14,896 bases of DNA from DATFMH01 sp035267045 (GTDB taxonomy: Bacteria > Bacteroidota > Rhodothermia > Balneolales > DATFMH01): NCBI GenBank assembly GCA_035267045.1, contig DATFMH010000162.1, forward strand, positions 1 to 14,896. Direction: 5' to 3'. The position numbers and the translations under genes were made by a program. Shown piece after piece: positions 7,147-14,651 of the stretch. Numbering within the stretch: the stretch's first letter is position 1; every line of letters starts with the position of its first letter. The notes below the pieces were generated by a model. The model searched no databases, was not told where the DNA came from, and saw only the letters and a list, made by a program, of their open reading frames with translations.

Positions 7147-8025
7147 CTAATCCCCAATCTTTATGATCAACGGGTTAAAAGCCTTCGAAACGATCATCAC
7201 TTTATCCCCGGCTTTTAAGGGCGCGGTATGGTTGTCGGTTTCAATGACTTTAATGATATTATTGCCTACCAAGACATTGACAATATAAACCACATCATCT
7301 TTTTCGATGCTCAGCACCTCGCCGGTGAATCTGAATTTGCCGCTGATATATTTTTTTGCATATACGTTAGTCGCACTCCCATCGTGGATGATTTTCCCTT
7401 TATTTAACCGTATCACCCTGTCCGACATCTTAAATATCTCTGATATACTGTGACTAACCAGTATTGTTGTCAGTTTAAATTTTCGATGAACTTTCAGTAT
7501 ATAATCCTGTAGTTTCAATCTCATTTCAGCATCGAGTGCAGAAAGCGGTTCATCCAGAAGCAGTAATTCCGGTTTTCGTACAATAGCTCTTGCCAGGGCC
7601 GCTCTCTGTTTTTGTCCACCGGAAAGGGTTTGTGGATACCGGGCTTTTAAAGCCTCCAACTCCATTATTTCGATGACTTCTTTTACATAATCGGCATCAT
7701 GTTTATCTTCGAGTGCATATACCAGGTTTTGTTCGATGGTCATATTTGGAAATAATGAATAATCCTGGAATACGAATCCGGCCTTCCTTTTCTGTGGTGG
7801 CAAATAATACCCGGATTCCGTATCCGTCCACAACACATCATCGACTTTAATATGGCCCTTCTCCGGTTTTAATAAACCGGAAATCATTCTCAAAATGGTC
7901 GTCTTCCCTGCCCCCGAGGGACCCTCAATCGTGATAAATTCCCCATTTTTTATCGTCAGGTTTACATCGAGTGGTAAATCCCCGTCTGCCGTATTAAGTG
8001 TCTTATATAATTGGAGGCTAATCAA
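7147..8025 (-). CDS. modC: Molybdate ABC transporter ATP-binding protein
   Basis: This 292-residue ATPase powers molybdate import through ModB. Motifs in order are: Walker A GPSGAGKTT (35-43), Q-loop VFQDYSLFPNMT (from 86), signature LSGGQKQR (135-142), Walker B ELLLLDEP (154-161) and switch histidine in LVSHS (His193). The C-terminal part (about 230-290) is a short TOBE-like domain, FTGEVLSIEKDD...LKAGDKVMIVSKAFNPLII, shorter than in Escherichia coli ModC. It overlaps the end of modB by four bases (ATGA arrangement). It is the last gene of the mod operon. Tungstate is a possible alternative substrate that sequence cannot exclude. Confidence 0.93.
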   Translation of the reverse strand: MISLQLYKTLNTADGDLPLDVNLTIKNGEFITIEGPSGAGKTTILRMISGLLKPEKGHIKVDDVLWTDTESGYYLPPQKRKAGFVFQDYSLFPNMTIEQNLVYALEDKHDADYVKEVIEIMELEALKARYPQTLSGGQKQRAALARAIVRKPELLLLDEPLSALDAEMRLKLQDYILKVHRKFKLTTILVSHSISEIFKMSDRVIRLNKGKIIHDGSATNVYAKKYISGKFRFTGEVLSIEKDDVVYIVNVLVGNNIIKVIETDNHTAPLKAGDKVMIVSKAFNPLIIKIGD

Positions 8026-8696
8026 AATCTTACTGATTTTAAAAACTTATTGTTTACGATATGTACGGATAACAAAATCAGAAAAGTGATTACAAACAGT
8101 ACTAATGCGTAAATATTAGCATTATGATAATTGAGCGCTTCCACCTCATCGTAAATAGCGAGTGATGCCACCCGGGTCTTGCCCGGTATATTTCCACCTA
8201 TCATCAGGACTACCCCAAATTCTCCTATCGTATGCGCGAAACTTAACACGATTCCTGTCAATAAAGCCGGTTTGATATTGGGCAGCAAAACGCTCACTAA
8301 TGTTCTGAATTTTGATTTCCCCAACGTATAAGAAGCCTCTTTTAACGTTAGGGGCAAGCTTTCCAGACCGGATTGAATCGGGTTTACCATGAATGGGAGA
8401 CTATAGATCATGGAGGCTACAATTAATCCTCCAAAAGAAAATATCAACCTAACATTGAATACTTCCTGTAATACATTTCCCGGAAAATGGGCGGGAGAAA
8501 AAGTCACCAGCAGATAAAATCCCAATACTGTTGGAGGTAATACCAACGGAAGACTGACAATTGCCGAAATAACAGGTTTAAATTTGAAATTATTTTCTGA
8601 AAGCCAGTAAGCCAGGGGAACACCGGCCAAAAATAATAAGACAGTGGTAGTTACCGCTAATTCAAGACTTAATATGATCGGTTGCAAATCAATCAT
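8022..8696 (-). CDS. modB: Molybdate ABC transporter permease
   Basis: This 224-residue inner-membrane permease has about five membrane helices. The EAA loop that contacts the ATPase is seen as EASYTLGKSKFRTLVSVLLP (about 120-139). The ModB-typical stretch GEFGVVLMIGGNIPGKTRVA lies near residues 158-177. The ATG at 8696 overlaps the stop of the Mop gene by eight bases, suggesting translational coupling. A TTG three codons upstream is open but less likely. The stop overlaps the modC start. Confidence 0.93.
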   Translation of the reverse strand: MIDLQPIILSLELAVTTTVLLFLAGVPLAYWLSENNFKFKPVISAIVSLPLVLPPTVLGFYLLVTFSPAHFPGNVLQEVFNVRLIFSFGGLIVASMIYSLPFMVNPIQSGLESLPLTLKEASYTLGKSKFRTLVSVLLPNIKPALLTGIVLSFAHTIGEFGVVLMIGGNIPGKTRVASLAIYDEVEALNYHNANIYALVLFVITFLILLSVHIVNNKFLKSVRF

Positions 8697-9093
8697 TGGG
8701 AGCAATCATCACTTCGTTTGTTTTTATTAAAGCAGTAATCTTATTCGCCGTACTGAGTCCAAGTTGTTCCACGGCAGCGGAAGTGATAACGGAGCATATT
8801 TCATTCCCCTTGAAATCCAGCAAAATGCGGCTAAGTAAAGTACCTTTTTTGATCTCTTTCACTGTACAGATCATCTTATTCTGCAAACTGATTACTCCGG
8901 AAAAATCTTTTGCAATACTTACTTCTGTTTCTTTAAACATTATGTTGATTCCATTTCCTTTTCGTAAGAAAGGCGCTGTTTCCGGGGTCTCGATTACTAT
9001 TGCCTTCAGTAATTCACCATCTACATCCATCTCTAAAATGGACATATGGTTATCGCTGGCAACGTTTACTATTCTTCCGGTTAGCTTATTCAT
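8689..9093 (-). CDS. Two-domain Mop/TOBE molybdate-binding protein
   Basis: This 134-residue protein is built from two Mop-like repeats, about 3-62 and 67-131. The second is the clearer: CTVKEIKKGTLLSRILLDFKGNE, then SVITSAAVEQLGL and ALIKTNEVMIAP, the usual molbindin pattern. The first repeat is diverged. It has no helix-turn-helix, so it is not a full ModE. Molbindins bind molybdate or tungstate in oligomers and act as storage or buffering proteins. Its place between modA and modB supports a molybdate role, perhaps as intracellular oxyanion buffer or transport regulator. The gene starts 51 bases after the modA stop and overlaps modB. Confidence 0.85.
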   Translation of the reverse strand: MNKLTGRIVNVASDNHMSILEMDVDGELLKAIVIETPETAPFLRKGNGINIMFKETEVSIAKDFSGVISLQNKMICTVKEIKKGTLLSRILLDFKGNEICSVITSAAVEQLGLSTANKITALIKTNEVMIAPND

Positions 9094-9144
9094 TGTATCT
9101 ATAAAAGATGAAGTAAATATTCAACAAAAGTCTGCTCACTCCTA

Positions 9145-9957
9145 TTACTTATTTCTATTCTCACCCAAATCCCTGTTTTTTGTTACATCCGGAATTTTAT
9201 AACCATAATTTTCCAGTATTTTCATTGCTTCTCCGGAAAACAGAAATTTATAAAATAATTGAGCTTCTTTTCGATGATGATTGAAACCGTAACTTAAAAT
9301 AACACAACCCTGCTTTATGGGTTGATATGCTTCCGGTGGAATTTCTTTCCAGGTTCCTTTTCCAATCATGACAGGTGACAATACTACAGATTTTGCCGTG
9401 AATCCAACTTCGGCTGCTTTCGTTACGATATACTGATTAGTCGGAGATATACTTTCTCCGTAAACCAGTTTATCTGCAATTTGACTGTAGATTTTGAAAT
9501 ATTTTATGGCCTCGATTGTTGCGACTCCATAGGGAGCTGTCCGTGGATTTGCGAGGGCTATTTTATGTATATTATCCTTTAAAAGCTCCTGATAGTCATC
9601 CCCGAATGATATTCCCTTCTTCAAGGTCCATATTACAAGTGATCCGTAGGCATAAACTTTTGGAAATCCGGCAGCTTTTCCATTATTGTAAAGGACTTTC
9701 GGATATTTCATATCTGCCGAGATAAAAACATCATAAGGGGCCCCTTGTTGAATTTGTGCCGTTAGTTGTCCCGAAGATCCAATAATAACGTTTGTTTTTA
9801 TACCTGTTTCCTTTTCAAATTTCGCCTTCAGGTCTTTCATAGCATATTGTACATTGGCGGCCACAGCAACAGTAATATCTGATCTCTGGGCTAAGACAGG
9901 TAAATCAACAATTGAGATTATAATAAATAAACTTACAATGAATAGTTTTATTTTCAT
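9145..9957 (-). CDS. modA: Periplasmic molybdate-binding protein
   Basis: This 270-residue solute-binding protein is the first gene of the mod operon. It has an N-terminal signal peptide (hydrophobic 4-20, cleavage near VLAQ, 21-24). ModA-typical motifs follow: VAAN near 32, GSSGQLTAQIQQGAPYDVF (60-78) with SAD, ANPRTAPYG (136-144) and a late GCVILSYG segment. The serines and backbone positions of GSSG and the APYG loop form the oxyanion site in the family. The ATG has TTAGGG about seven bases upstream as ribosome site. Molybdate is the most likely ligand given modB and modC; tungstate is the alternative. Confidence 0.93.
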   Translation of the reverse strand: MKIKLFIVSLFIIISIVDLPVLAQRSDITVAVAANVQYAMKDLKAKFEKETGIKTNVIIGSSGQLTAQIQQGAPYDVFISADMKYPKVLYNNGKAAGFPKVYAYGSLVIWTLKKGISFGDDYQELLKDNIHKIALANPRTAPYGVATIEAIKYFKIYSQIADKLVYGESISPTNQYIVTKAAEVGFTAKSVVLSPVMIGKGTWKEIPPEAYQPIKQGCVILSYGFNHHRKEAQLFYKFLFSGEAMKILENYGYKIPDVTKNRDLGENRNK

Positions 9958-9998
9958 TTTTTGCCCTAAGTCATTGAACAGGGTAACCTAAAATGCAA

Positions 9999-10027
9999 TC
10001 TGAATATCTAATAAGAAGGTATTCAGA
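9999..10027. promoter_or_regulatory. Inverted repeat in the modA leader / divergent control region
   Basis: TCTGAATA (9999-10006) and TATTCAGA (10020-10027) are perfect 8-base inverted arms with a 13-base spacer. They lie 42-70 bases upstream of the modA start in the 259-base divergent region (9958-10216) shared with the Rieske gene. It could be an operator or an RNA hairpin in the modA leader. It does not match the ModE box known to me, and no molybdenum-cofactor riboswitch could be recognised. GGTAACC (9982-9988) and GGTTACC (10088-10094) also occur in this region. Confidence 0.2.
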
Positions 10028-10258
10028 ATTATGGATTATACCGAGATTTATGTTCTCTCATCCTTGTAAACTCTCAGCGAACCTTATGGTTACCGGTCTT
10101 TTAATAATGTTTTACTCTCTTGTTTGAAACTTTTACCAATATAATTAAATTATCATATAGTTTAATAAACATTTTATTTCATTCAAGAGAGAGAAAACCG
10201 GGACTGTTTACGATAATTGAACAATTATTATCTTCAGATTCTGGTACCTAAGGACGGT

Positions 10259-10747
10259 ATGCTTTACTTATCGGACAAACACGGGCAAAAATTAAAGGTA
10301 AAAGACCTTACCAATAAGCGTTCAGAGAAACGAACTCTTTCAGCCGGGAAAAAAATCAGCCGGAAGCAATTTTTTCAACGTATCGGATTTATTGCATTAA
10401 TACCTCTTGCGGGAGCATGGTTATCGACAACCGAACAAGCACAATTAAGCGATAAACGTTTAAAAACAATAAAGATTCCCGGTAATCTGGCAGAAGGAGT
10501 CACTTTTTTCGGTTCTGTAATAGTCTCAAAAAGAGATGACATTATTGAGATTTATTCATCGAAATGTACCCATCTCGGCTGCACCATCAATAAAATGGAA
10601 AACGGACATATGGTGTGTCCATGTCATGGTTCACAATTTTCTGACAATGGTCTGGTTGTTCAGGGGCCGGCGAACAAACCTCTTGAAAAATTACCTTTTA
10701 CTATAAATGCCAAAACCGGGGAAATCATGGTTCATGTGGAGGCCTGA
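10259..10747 (+). CDS. Membrane-anchored Rieske [2Fe-2S] protein
   Basis: High-potential iron-sulfur subunit of a cytochrome bc/b6f-like quinol oxidase. Counted from the ATG at 10259 (162 residues), a Tat-like N-terminus, SRKQFF (34-39), precedes one membrane helix (about 42-55). The Rieske ligands are complete: CTHLGC (Cys103, His105, Cys108) and CPCHGS (Cys120, Cys122, His123). The cluster uses Cys103, His105, Cys120 and His123; Cys108 and Cys122 form the disulfide. A GPA loop follows at about 136. The ATG at 10259 has AAGGA four bases upstream; a TTG at 10217 is open but lacks a ribosome site. The gene overlaps the start of the cytochrome b fusion, so the two proteins very likely form one complex. 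Confidence 0.9.
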   Translation: MLYLSDKHGQKLKVKDLTNKRSEKRTLSAGKKISRKQFFQRIGFIALIPLAGAWLSTTEQAQLSDKRLKTIKIPGNLAEGVTFFGSVIVSKRDDIIEIYSSKCTHLGCTINKMENGHMVCPCHGSQFSDNGLVVQGPANKPLEKLPFTINAKTGEIMVHVEA

Positions 10748-13499
10748 AAACGAAAAAAACGGAAACACATCCCTGAGTAAAATTTTTAATTCTACCTACG
10801 GGCATATCTCATTTGCGGCATTCGTAATCGCGGCGGTATCGGGTATTTTATTAGCTATACCTTATAACGTATTAAACCCGCTCGATTCCCTCAGTTTCAT
10901 GTTGATTACAAATCCCGGTGGTGTGCTATTCCGGAATATACACTACTGGAGTGCGCAGGTATTCCTGATTTTTTTTCTTCTGCATATCTATGATCATCTC
11001 CGCAAATTTACTGAACGGAAAGTTAAAACGGGTGTTTGGTTACGTTTAACATTTTCAATCCTTGTTACATTTTTTATTATGCTTTCCGGCTTTATCCTTA
11101 AAGGTGATGCCGACAGTGTTCATGCCAAAAGTATTATCACTTCACTGATCAATCTAATCCCCCTAATCGGGAGAAATCTTACCTTCTCATTATTCGGATC
11201 CCCGAATAATTACCAGATTTTATATGTACATCATATCGCAACGGCAACGATTTTTCTATGGATCATAATCGTTGAACATGCCAGGGTAAAATGGCCAAAA
11301 CTGCGGATTATTTTATACCTGTTACCCATTTTTATTCTGATAGGATATTTATTACCACCGGCACTTCACGATGGTATGAGTCCGATTACAAAAGGACCAT
11401 GGTATTTCCTGGGCCTCCAGGAGATCCTTCATTGGATGTCGTATCCCATCTTGATAAATATCCTTATACCCGGCTTTATTCTCGTTATCGCCTATCTGCC
11501 AAAGTATTCTTTAAAATGGTCAGTTATTGCAAAAAAGATCATTTTTGTCTCCTTCATAGCCTATTCCTTTTTGATCATTATTGGTTATTATTTCCGCGGC
11601 GAAGACTGGCAATTCACACTGCCCTGGAAAAATCCGGTCGTAACGGATTATCAGTTCAAACCCTTTAATAACATATCGATCCCTGATATCGATTTGAGTA
11701 AAAAAAACATACCAACTGTTTTAGGCCGAAAAGAAGGGTGTTTAACCTGTCATACTGATACAAAAGGTTTCTCACCCGCTCATGATCCGGAGGCGATTGG
11801 ATGCGTATCGTGCCACCTTGGCGATCCTTTTACACTCAATAAAACGTATGCTCATAAAGGAATGATTAATATTCCCGGAAATTTGGACGTCGCCCATCAA
11901 ACATGTGGAACTGCCGGTTGTCACAGTGAAGTCGTAAACAGAGTGGATAAGACATTAATGACAACCATGTCGGGGGTAGTAAGTGTTGATAAATATGCTT
12001 TTGGTGAGACCAAAGATCCGAATACTTTTCAACTTATTGCAAAAACAGGCCATTCAACCGCTGACGAACATCTCAGGAATTTGTGCGCATCGTGTCATCT
12101 CGGTGGTCAGAAAAAAGAATTTGGACCTATAACCCAGCTTTCGCGCGGCGGGGGCTGTAATGCCTGTCATCTGAATTACAGTGACAGCGCACTTACAAGC
12201 TTAACTGAATTACAAAATAAGCTTGTACATTCCGACTCCCTACCGGCTTTTACCCACCCTTCCCTTTCACTTAAAATAACGAACGATCATTGTTTTGGCT
12301 GCCATAGCCGGTCCGGAAGAATTTCAACGAACTATGAGGGTTGGCACGACACCCTATTACAACCTGAAGATGTCAAAGATACGAGTAATACGCGGGTACT
12401 CGATGACGGACGGATATTTGCCAGGGCTCAATCTGATATCCATCATGAAAAAGGTATGGAATGCATCGATTGTCATACTTCTCACGAAGTCATGGGTGAT
12501 GGAAAGTTATATTTGCATGAGGAAGACCAGGTCAAAATAAGCTGTACTGATTGTCACTTTAACGGTGAAGCTAACACCAAGACCATCAGTCAGGTTGACC
12601 AGGAATCCCAGCGGATCATTTATATGAGAAACCTAAATAAAAAGGATCGAAAATTTTTAGTAGTCAAAAAATCAGGGTTCCCTTTGATCAACACCTATTT
12701 AAATGAGAAAAATGAACCTGAATTGATAACCAAGAATAATGGCTGGGTTTTACCCATGAAACCACCTGCTGAAGTATGTACGGAAGGGGAAGCGCATAGC
12801 GAACTTTCCTGCGAGAGTTGCCACACTTCCTGGGCGACACAGTGTATCGGGTGTCATACACAATACAATCGTAAGTCAACCGGGTTCGACCTGCTTGACG
12901 AAAAAGAGACAAAAGGTGATTGGATGGAAACGCCTTCATATTACCTCACCGGAGCGCCCACATTGGGCATAAAAATGATCACAGAACCTGATGATAGTAT
13001 TAAGAATCTGGTTGATACGTTTATACCCGGTATGATATTGACGATTCATAAGAAAGGGTTAAATCCGAAATCCCTGGTAGATAAAAATACCATTTTCAGA
13101 CGATTTTATGCTCCGGCATCACCTCATACGATTACGAAAGAAGGCCGTTCATGTGAATCTTGCCACAATGATCCGGTGGCATTGGGATATGGCAGAGGCA
13201 AATTGGATTATGTTAAACAGGGTAATTCCGGGAGGTGGATCTTTTCACCGAAATTTCCGTTGATCAAATACGACGGATTACCGGAGGATGCGTGGATCGG
13301 CTTTTTAAAGACGAGGAATAAGGACGCAGCCACGCGGACGAATGTCAGGCCCTTCAATGTAACCGAACAGAAAAAGATATTGACGGTAGGTGCCTGTTTA
13401 ACCTGTCATAACGGCAATTCCCGCCCGATGAAAGAGTTCCTCGACACAGGCAACATGCCAAAAGTAAGCCCCCGTTGCCTCCTTCCCAAATGGGATTAA
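10734..13499 (+). CDS. Cytochrome b (b6 + subunit IV) fused to a dodecaheme cytochrome c
   Basis: From the ATG at 10734 this protein has 921 residues. The first 300 form a whole cytochrome b with seven helices (about 26-43, 71-89, 106-124, 166-183, 191-207, 236-254, 267-284). Heme-b ligands are His70/His84 (spacing 14) and His167/His182 (spacing 15, as in b6). The quinol-site loop reads PWYFLGLQE (222-230). Seven helices place the C-terminus in the periplasm. There, eleven CXXCH sites (first Cys at 336, 357, 451, 475, 520, 577, 604, 693, 704, 807, 888) and one CX4CH site (391) predict 12 c-type hemes. Predicted role: oxidise menaquinol with the Rieske partner and pass electrons along the heme chain to periplasmic acceptors. 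An earlier ATG at 10707 is open; both overlap the Rieske gene. No N-terminal cysteine for a heme ci is seen. Confidence 0.88.
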   Translation: MWRPENEKNGNTSLSKIFNSTYGHISFAAFVIAAVSGILLAIPYNVLNPLDSLSFMLITNPGGVLFRNIHYWSAQVFLIFFLLHIYDHLRKFTERKVKTGVWLRLTFSILVTFFIMLSGFILKGDADSVHAKSIITSLINLIPLIGRNLTFSLFGSPNNYQILYVHHIATATIFLWIIIVEHARVKWPKLRIILYLLPIFILIGYLLPPALHDGMSPITKGPWYFLGLQEILHWMSYPILINILIPGFILVIAYLPKYSLKWSVIAKKIIFVSFIAYSFLIIIGYYFRGEDWQFTLPWKNPVVTDYQFKPFNNISIPDIDLSKKNIPTVLGRKEGCLTCHTDTKGFSPAHDPEAIGCVSCHLGDPFTLNKTYAHKGMINIPGNLDVAHQTCGTAGCHSEVVNRVDKTLMTTMSGVVSVDKYAFGETKDPNTFQLIAKTGHSTADEHLRNLCASCHLGGQKKEFGPITQLSRGGGCNACHLNYSDSALTSLTELQNKLVHSDSLPAFTHPSLSLKITNDHCFGCHSRSGRISTNYEGWHDTLLQPEDVKDTSNTRVLDDGRIFARAQSDIHHEKGMECIDCHTSHEVMGDGKLYLHEEDQVKISCTDCHFNGEANTKTISQVDQESQRIIYMRNLNKKDRKFLVVKKSGFPLINTYLNEKNEPELITKNNGWVLPMKPPAEVCTEGEAHSELSCESCHTSWATQCIGCHTQYNRKSTGFDLLDEKETKGDWMETPSYYLTGAPTLGIKMITEPDDSIKNLVDTFIPGMILTIHKKGLNPKSLVDKNTIFRRFYAPASPHTITKEGRSCESCHNDPVALGYGRGKLDYVKQGNSGRWIFSPKFPLIKYDGLPEDAWIGFLKTRNKDAATRTNVRPFNVTEQKKILTVGACLTCHNGNSRPMKEFLDTGNMPKVSPRCLLPKWD

Positions 13500-13507
13500 A
13501 AGATCAT

Positions 13508-13547
13508 GGAACACAGACGACACGGACAATACAGACTACCGCAGATT
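13508..13547 (+). repeat. Left inverted repeat of the GxxExxY cassette
   Basis: Forty bases beginning GGAACACAGACGACACGGAC. They are made of 8-base units of ACACAGAC type spaced about nine bases apart (13511, 13520, 13529, then a diverged unit near 13539). The segment matches the reverse complement of 14161-14200 at 30 of 40 positions without gaps. Confidence 0.75.
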
Positions 13548-13732
13548 TAATAAAGAGTGATTTATATTATCTCTGACAAATTTTAAGCTTATCAATTTTT
13601 TTTATAAAGATTTTATAATTATAAAAATAATGTAAGGTATTAAATATTATTGAGTCCTTTTAAATAATGTAACAGCTTCTATTGTGATACATGCATAATG
13701 TTAAACGATACTAAATTAAATTGGATAAGGAA

Positions 13733-14119
13733 ATGTTATATAAAGCATTAACTTCAAAAATAATTGAAGCATTTTATAAGGTTAATGATTCACTTGGGTA
13801 TGGATTTTTAGAAAAGGTTTATGAAAATGCCATGTATATCGAGTTGATTAAAAGAGGATTTGACGTTAAAAGGCAGAAGAATATTAAGGTATTCTACAAA
13901 GGTTACATAGTCGGCGATTACTATGCCGATTTAATCATCAATAATAGAATAATTGTAGAGTTAAAGGCTGCTAAAACACTTAGTGAAGAACATGAGGCTC
14001 AATTATTAAATTATCTTAGATCCACAAAAATTGAAGTCGGTTTGCTATTAAACTTTGGGAAAAAGGCCGAATTTAAAAGAAAAATATATACCAATAAACC
14101 ACGCTTGAAATCAATATAA
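13733..14119 (+). CDS. GxxExxY protein, predicted PD-(D/E)XK nuclease-like
   Basis: This 128-residue member of the GxxExxY family carries the signature within GFLEKVY (Gly24, Glu27, Tyr30). It has a PD-(D/E)XK-style core: Asp66 in YADL, then Glu76-x-Lys78 in VELKA, followed by QLLNY (Gln90, Tyr94), reminiscent of the QxxxY helix of RecB-like nucleases. The length is typical. The biochemical function of the family is not established to my knowledge. The ATG at 13733 fits usual family starts; a TTG at 13721 is also open. AAGGA lies very close to the ATG. The gene is AT-richer by eye than its neighbours and is enclosed by 40-base imperfect inverted repeats, suggesting a transferred or mobile unit placed between the cytochrome gene and the moaA region. 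Confidence 0.85.
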   Translation: MLYKALTSKIIEAFYKVNDSLGYGFLEKVYENAMYIELIKRGFDVKRQKNIKVFYKGYIVGDYYADLIINNRIIVELKAAKTLSEEHEAQLLNYLRSTKIEVGLLLNFGKKAEFKRKIYTNKPRLKSI

Positions 14120-14160
14120 TGATGAAATACACTTAAAATTTCATTTAAGCTATTTCTTTT

Positions 14161-14200
14161 GGTCTGTGTTAATCTGTGTCGTCCGTGTTGTCAGAGTTCC
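14161..14200 (-). repeat. Right inverted repeat of the GxxExxY cassette
   Basis: The reverse complement reads GGAACTCTGACAACACGGAC and continues with GACACAGATTAACACAGACC. It is the partner of 13508-13547, with mismatches at 10 of 40 positions. It contains the same ACACAGAT/ACACGGAC units at about nine-base spacing. No target-site duplication is evident outside the pair. Confidence 0.75.
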
Positions 14201-14313
14201 ATTCTAATCGCTTTAAAGAAGACCTTAATATCTTATTTGATTTTCAACGGAATTGGAGTTAAAATTGATAAAGAAATTACTATATAACTATTGATTAAAA
14301 TTTATTAAGAGAG

Positions 14314-14619
14314 ATGGCAGTTCCTAAAAGATTTAAAAAATTTCAGGAGGATTTTCCTGAGGTTGCCGATGCATACGAAGCACTCGGTAATGCTGTTCAC
14401 GGGGCCGGTCCTTTAGATTCTAAAACAAGGGCCTTAATTAAGCTAAGCATATCGGCTGGAGCACGACTTGAAGGCGGATTTCATTCACACGTACGAAAAG
14501 CCCTTAAAGCCGGGGTGACTAAAGATGAAATGGTTCATGCGGTGCTTCTTGCTCTTCCAACTATCGGTTTACCTTCAATGATGGCAGCCTTAAGCTGGAT
14601 AGACGATATTGTTGAGTAA
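14314..14619 (+). CDS. Carboxymuconolactone decarboxylase-like protein lacking catalytic cysteines
   Basis: This 101-residue all-helical protein is of the AhpD/CMD fold. The core helix reads ALIKLSISAGARLEGGFHSHVRKALKAG, where family members commonly have a CxxCxxxH redox motif before the conserved histidine. Here His59 is kept, but the cysteine positions are Leu52 and Gly55, and the whole protein has no cysteine. It therefore cannot be a thiol peroxidase of AhpD type. The C-terminal helix ends in LPSMMAALSWIDDIVE. It lies 32 bases ahead of moaA on the same strand, probably co-transcribed. Cysteine-free relatives near molybdopterin or tungstopterin genes are something I recall, not something shown here. 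Function unknown. Confidence 0.85.
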   Translation: MAVPKRFKKFQEDFPEVADAYEALGNAVHGAGPLDSKTRALIKLSISAGARLEGGFHSHVRKALKAGVTKDEMVHAVLLALPTIGLPSMMAALSWIDDIVE

Positions 14620-14651
14620 CATATAACTATTCATAATGCTGCAACATTCAA

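Noticed and set aside
8696..9202. 168-codon plus-strand open frame
   Set aside because: It is antisense to the Mop protein and the end of modA, which have clear family motifs, and it shows no motifs of its own.
10040..10090. Minus-strand GCTGAGAG resembling the thi-box of a TPP riboswitch upstream of modA
   Set aside because: The downstream CUGAUC/GGAUAAU-type conserved elements are missing, and the operon concerns molybdate, not thiamine.
9958..10216. Molybdenum-cofactor riboswitch or ModE box upstream of modA
   Set aside because: I could not recognise the conserved core of either; only a simple inverted repeat was found and listed at low confidence.
11291..11668. 125-codon plus-strand open frame in another frame
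   Set aside because: It lies fully inside the cytochrome b part of the fusion, whose histidine ligands, helices and quinol loop are intact.
13508..14200. Classical insertion sequence
   Set aside because: The enclosed gene is not a transposase and no target-site duplication is visible; it is reported instead as a repeat-bounded cassette.
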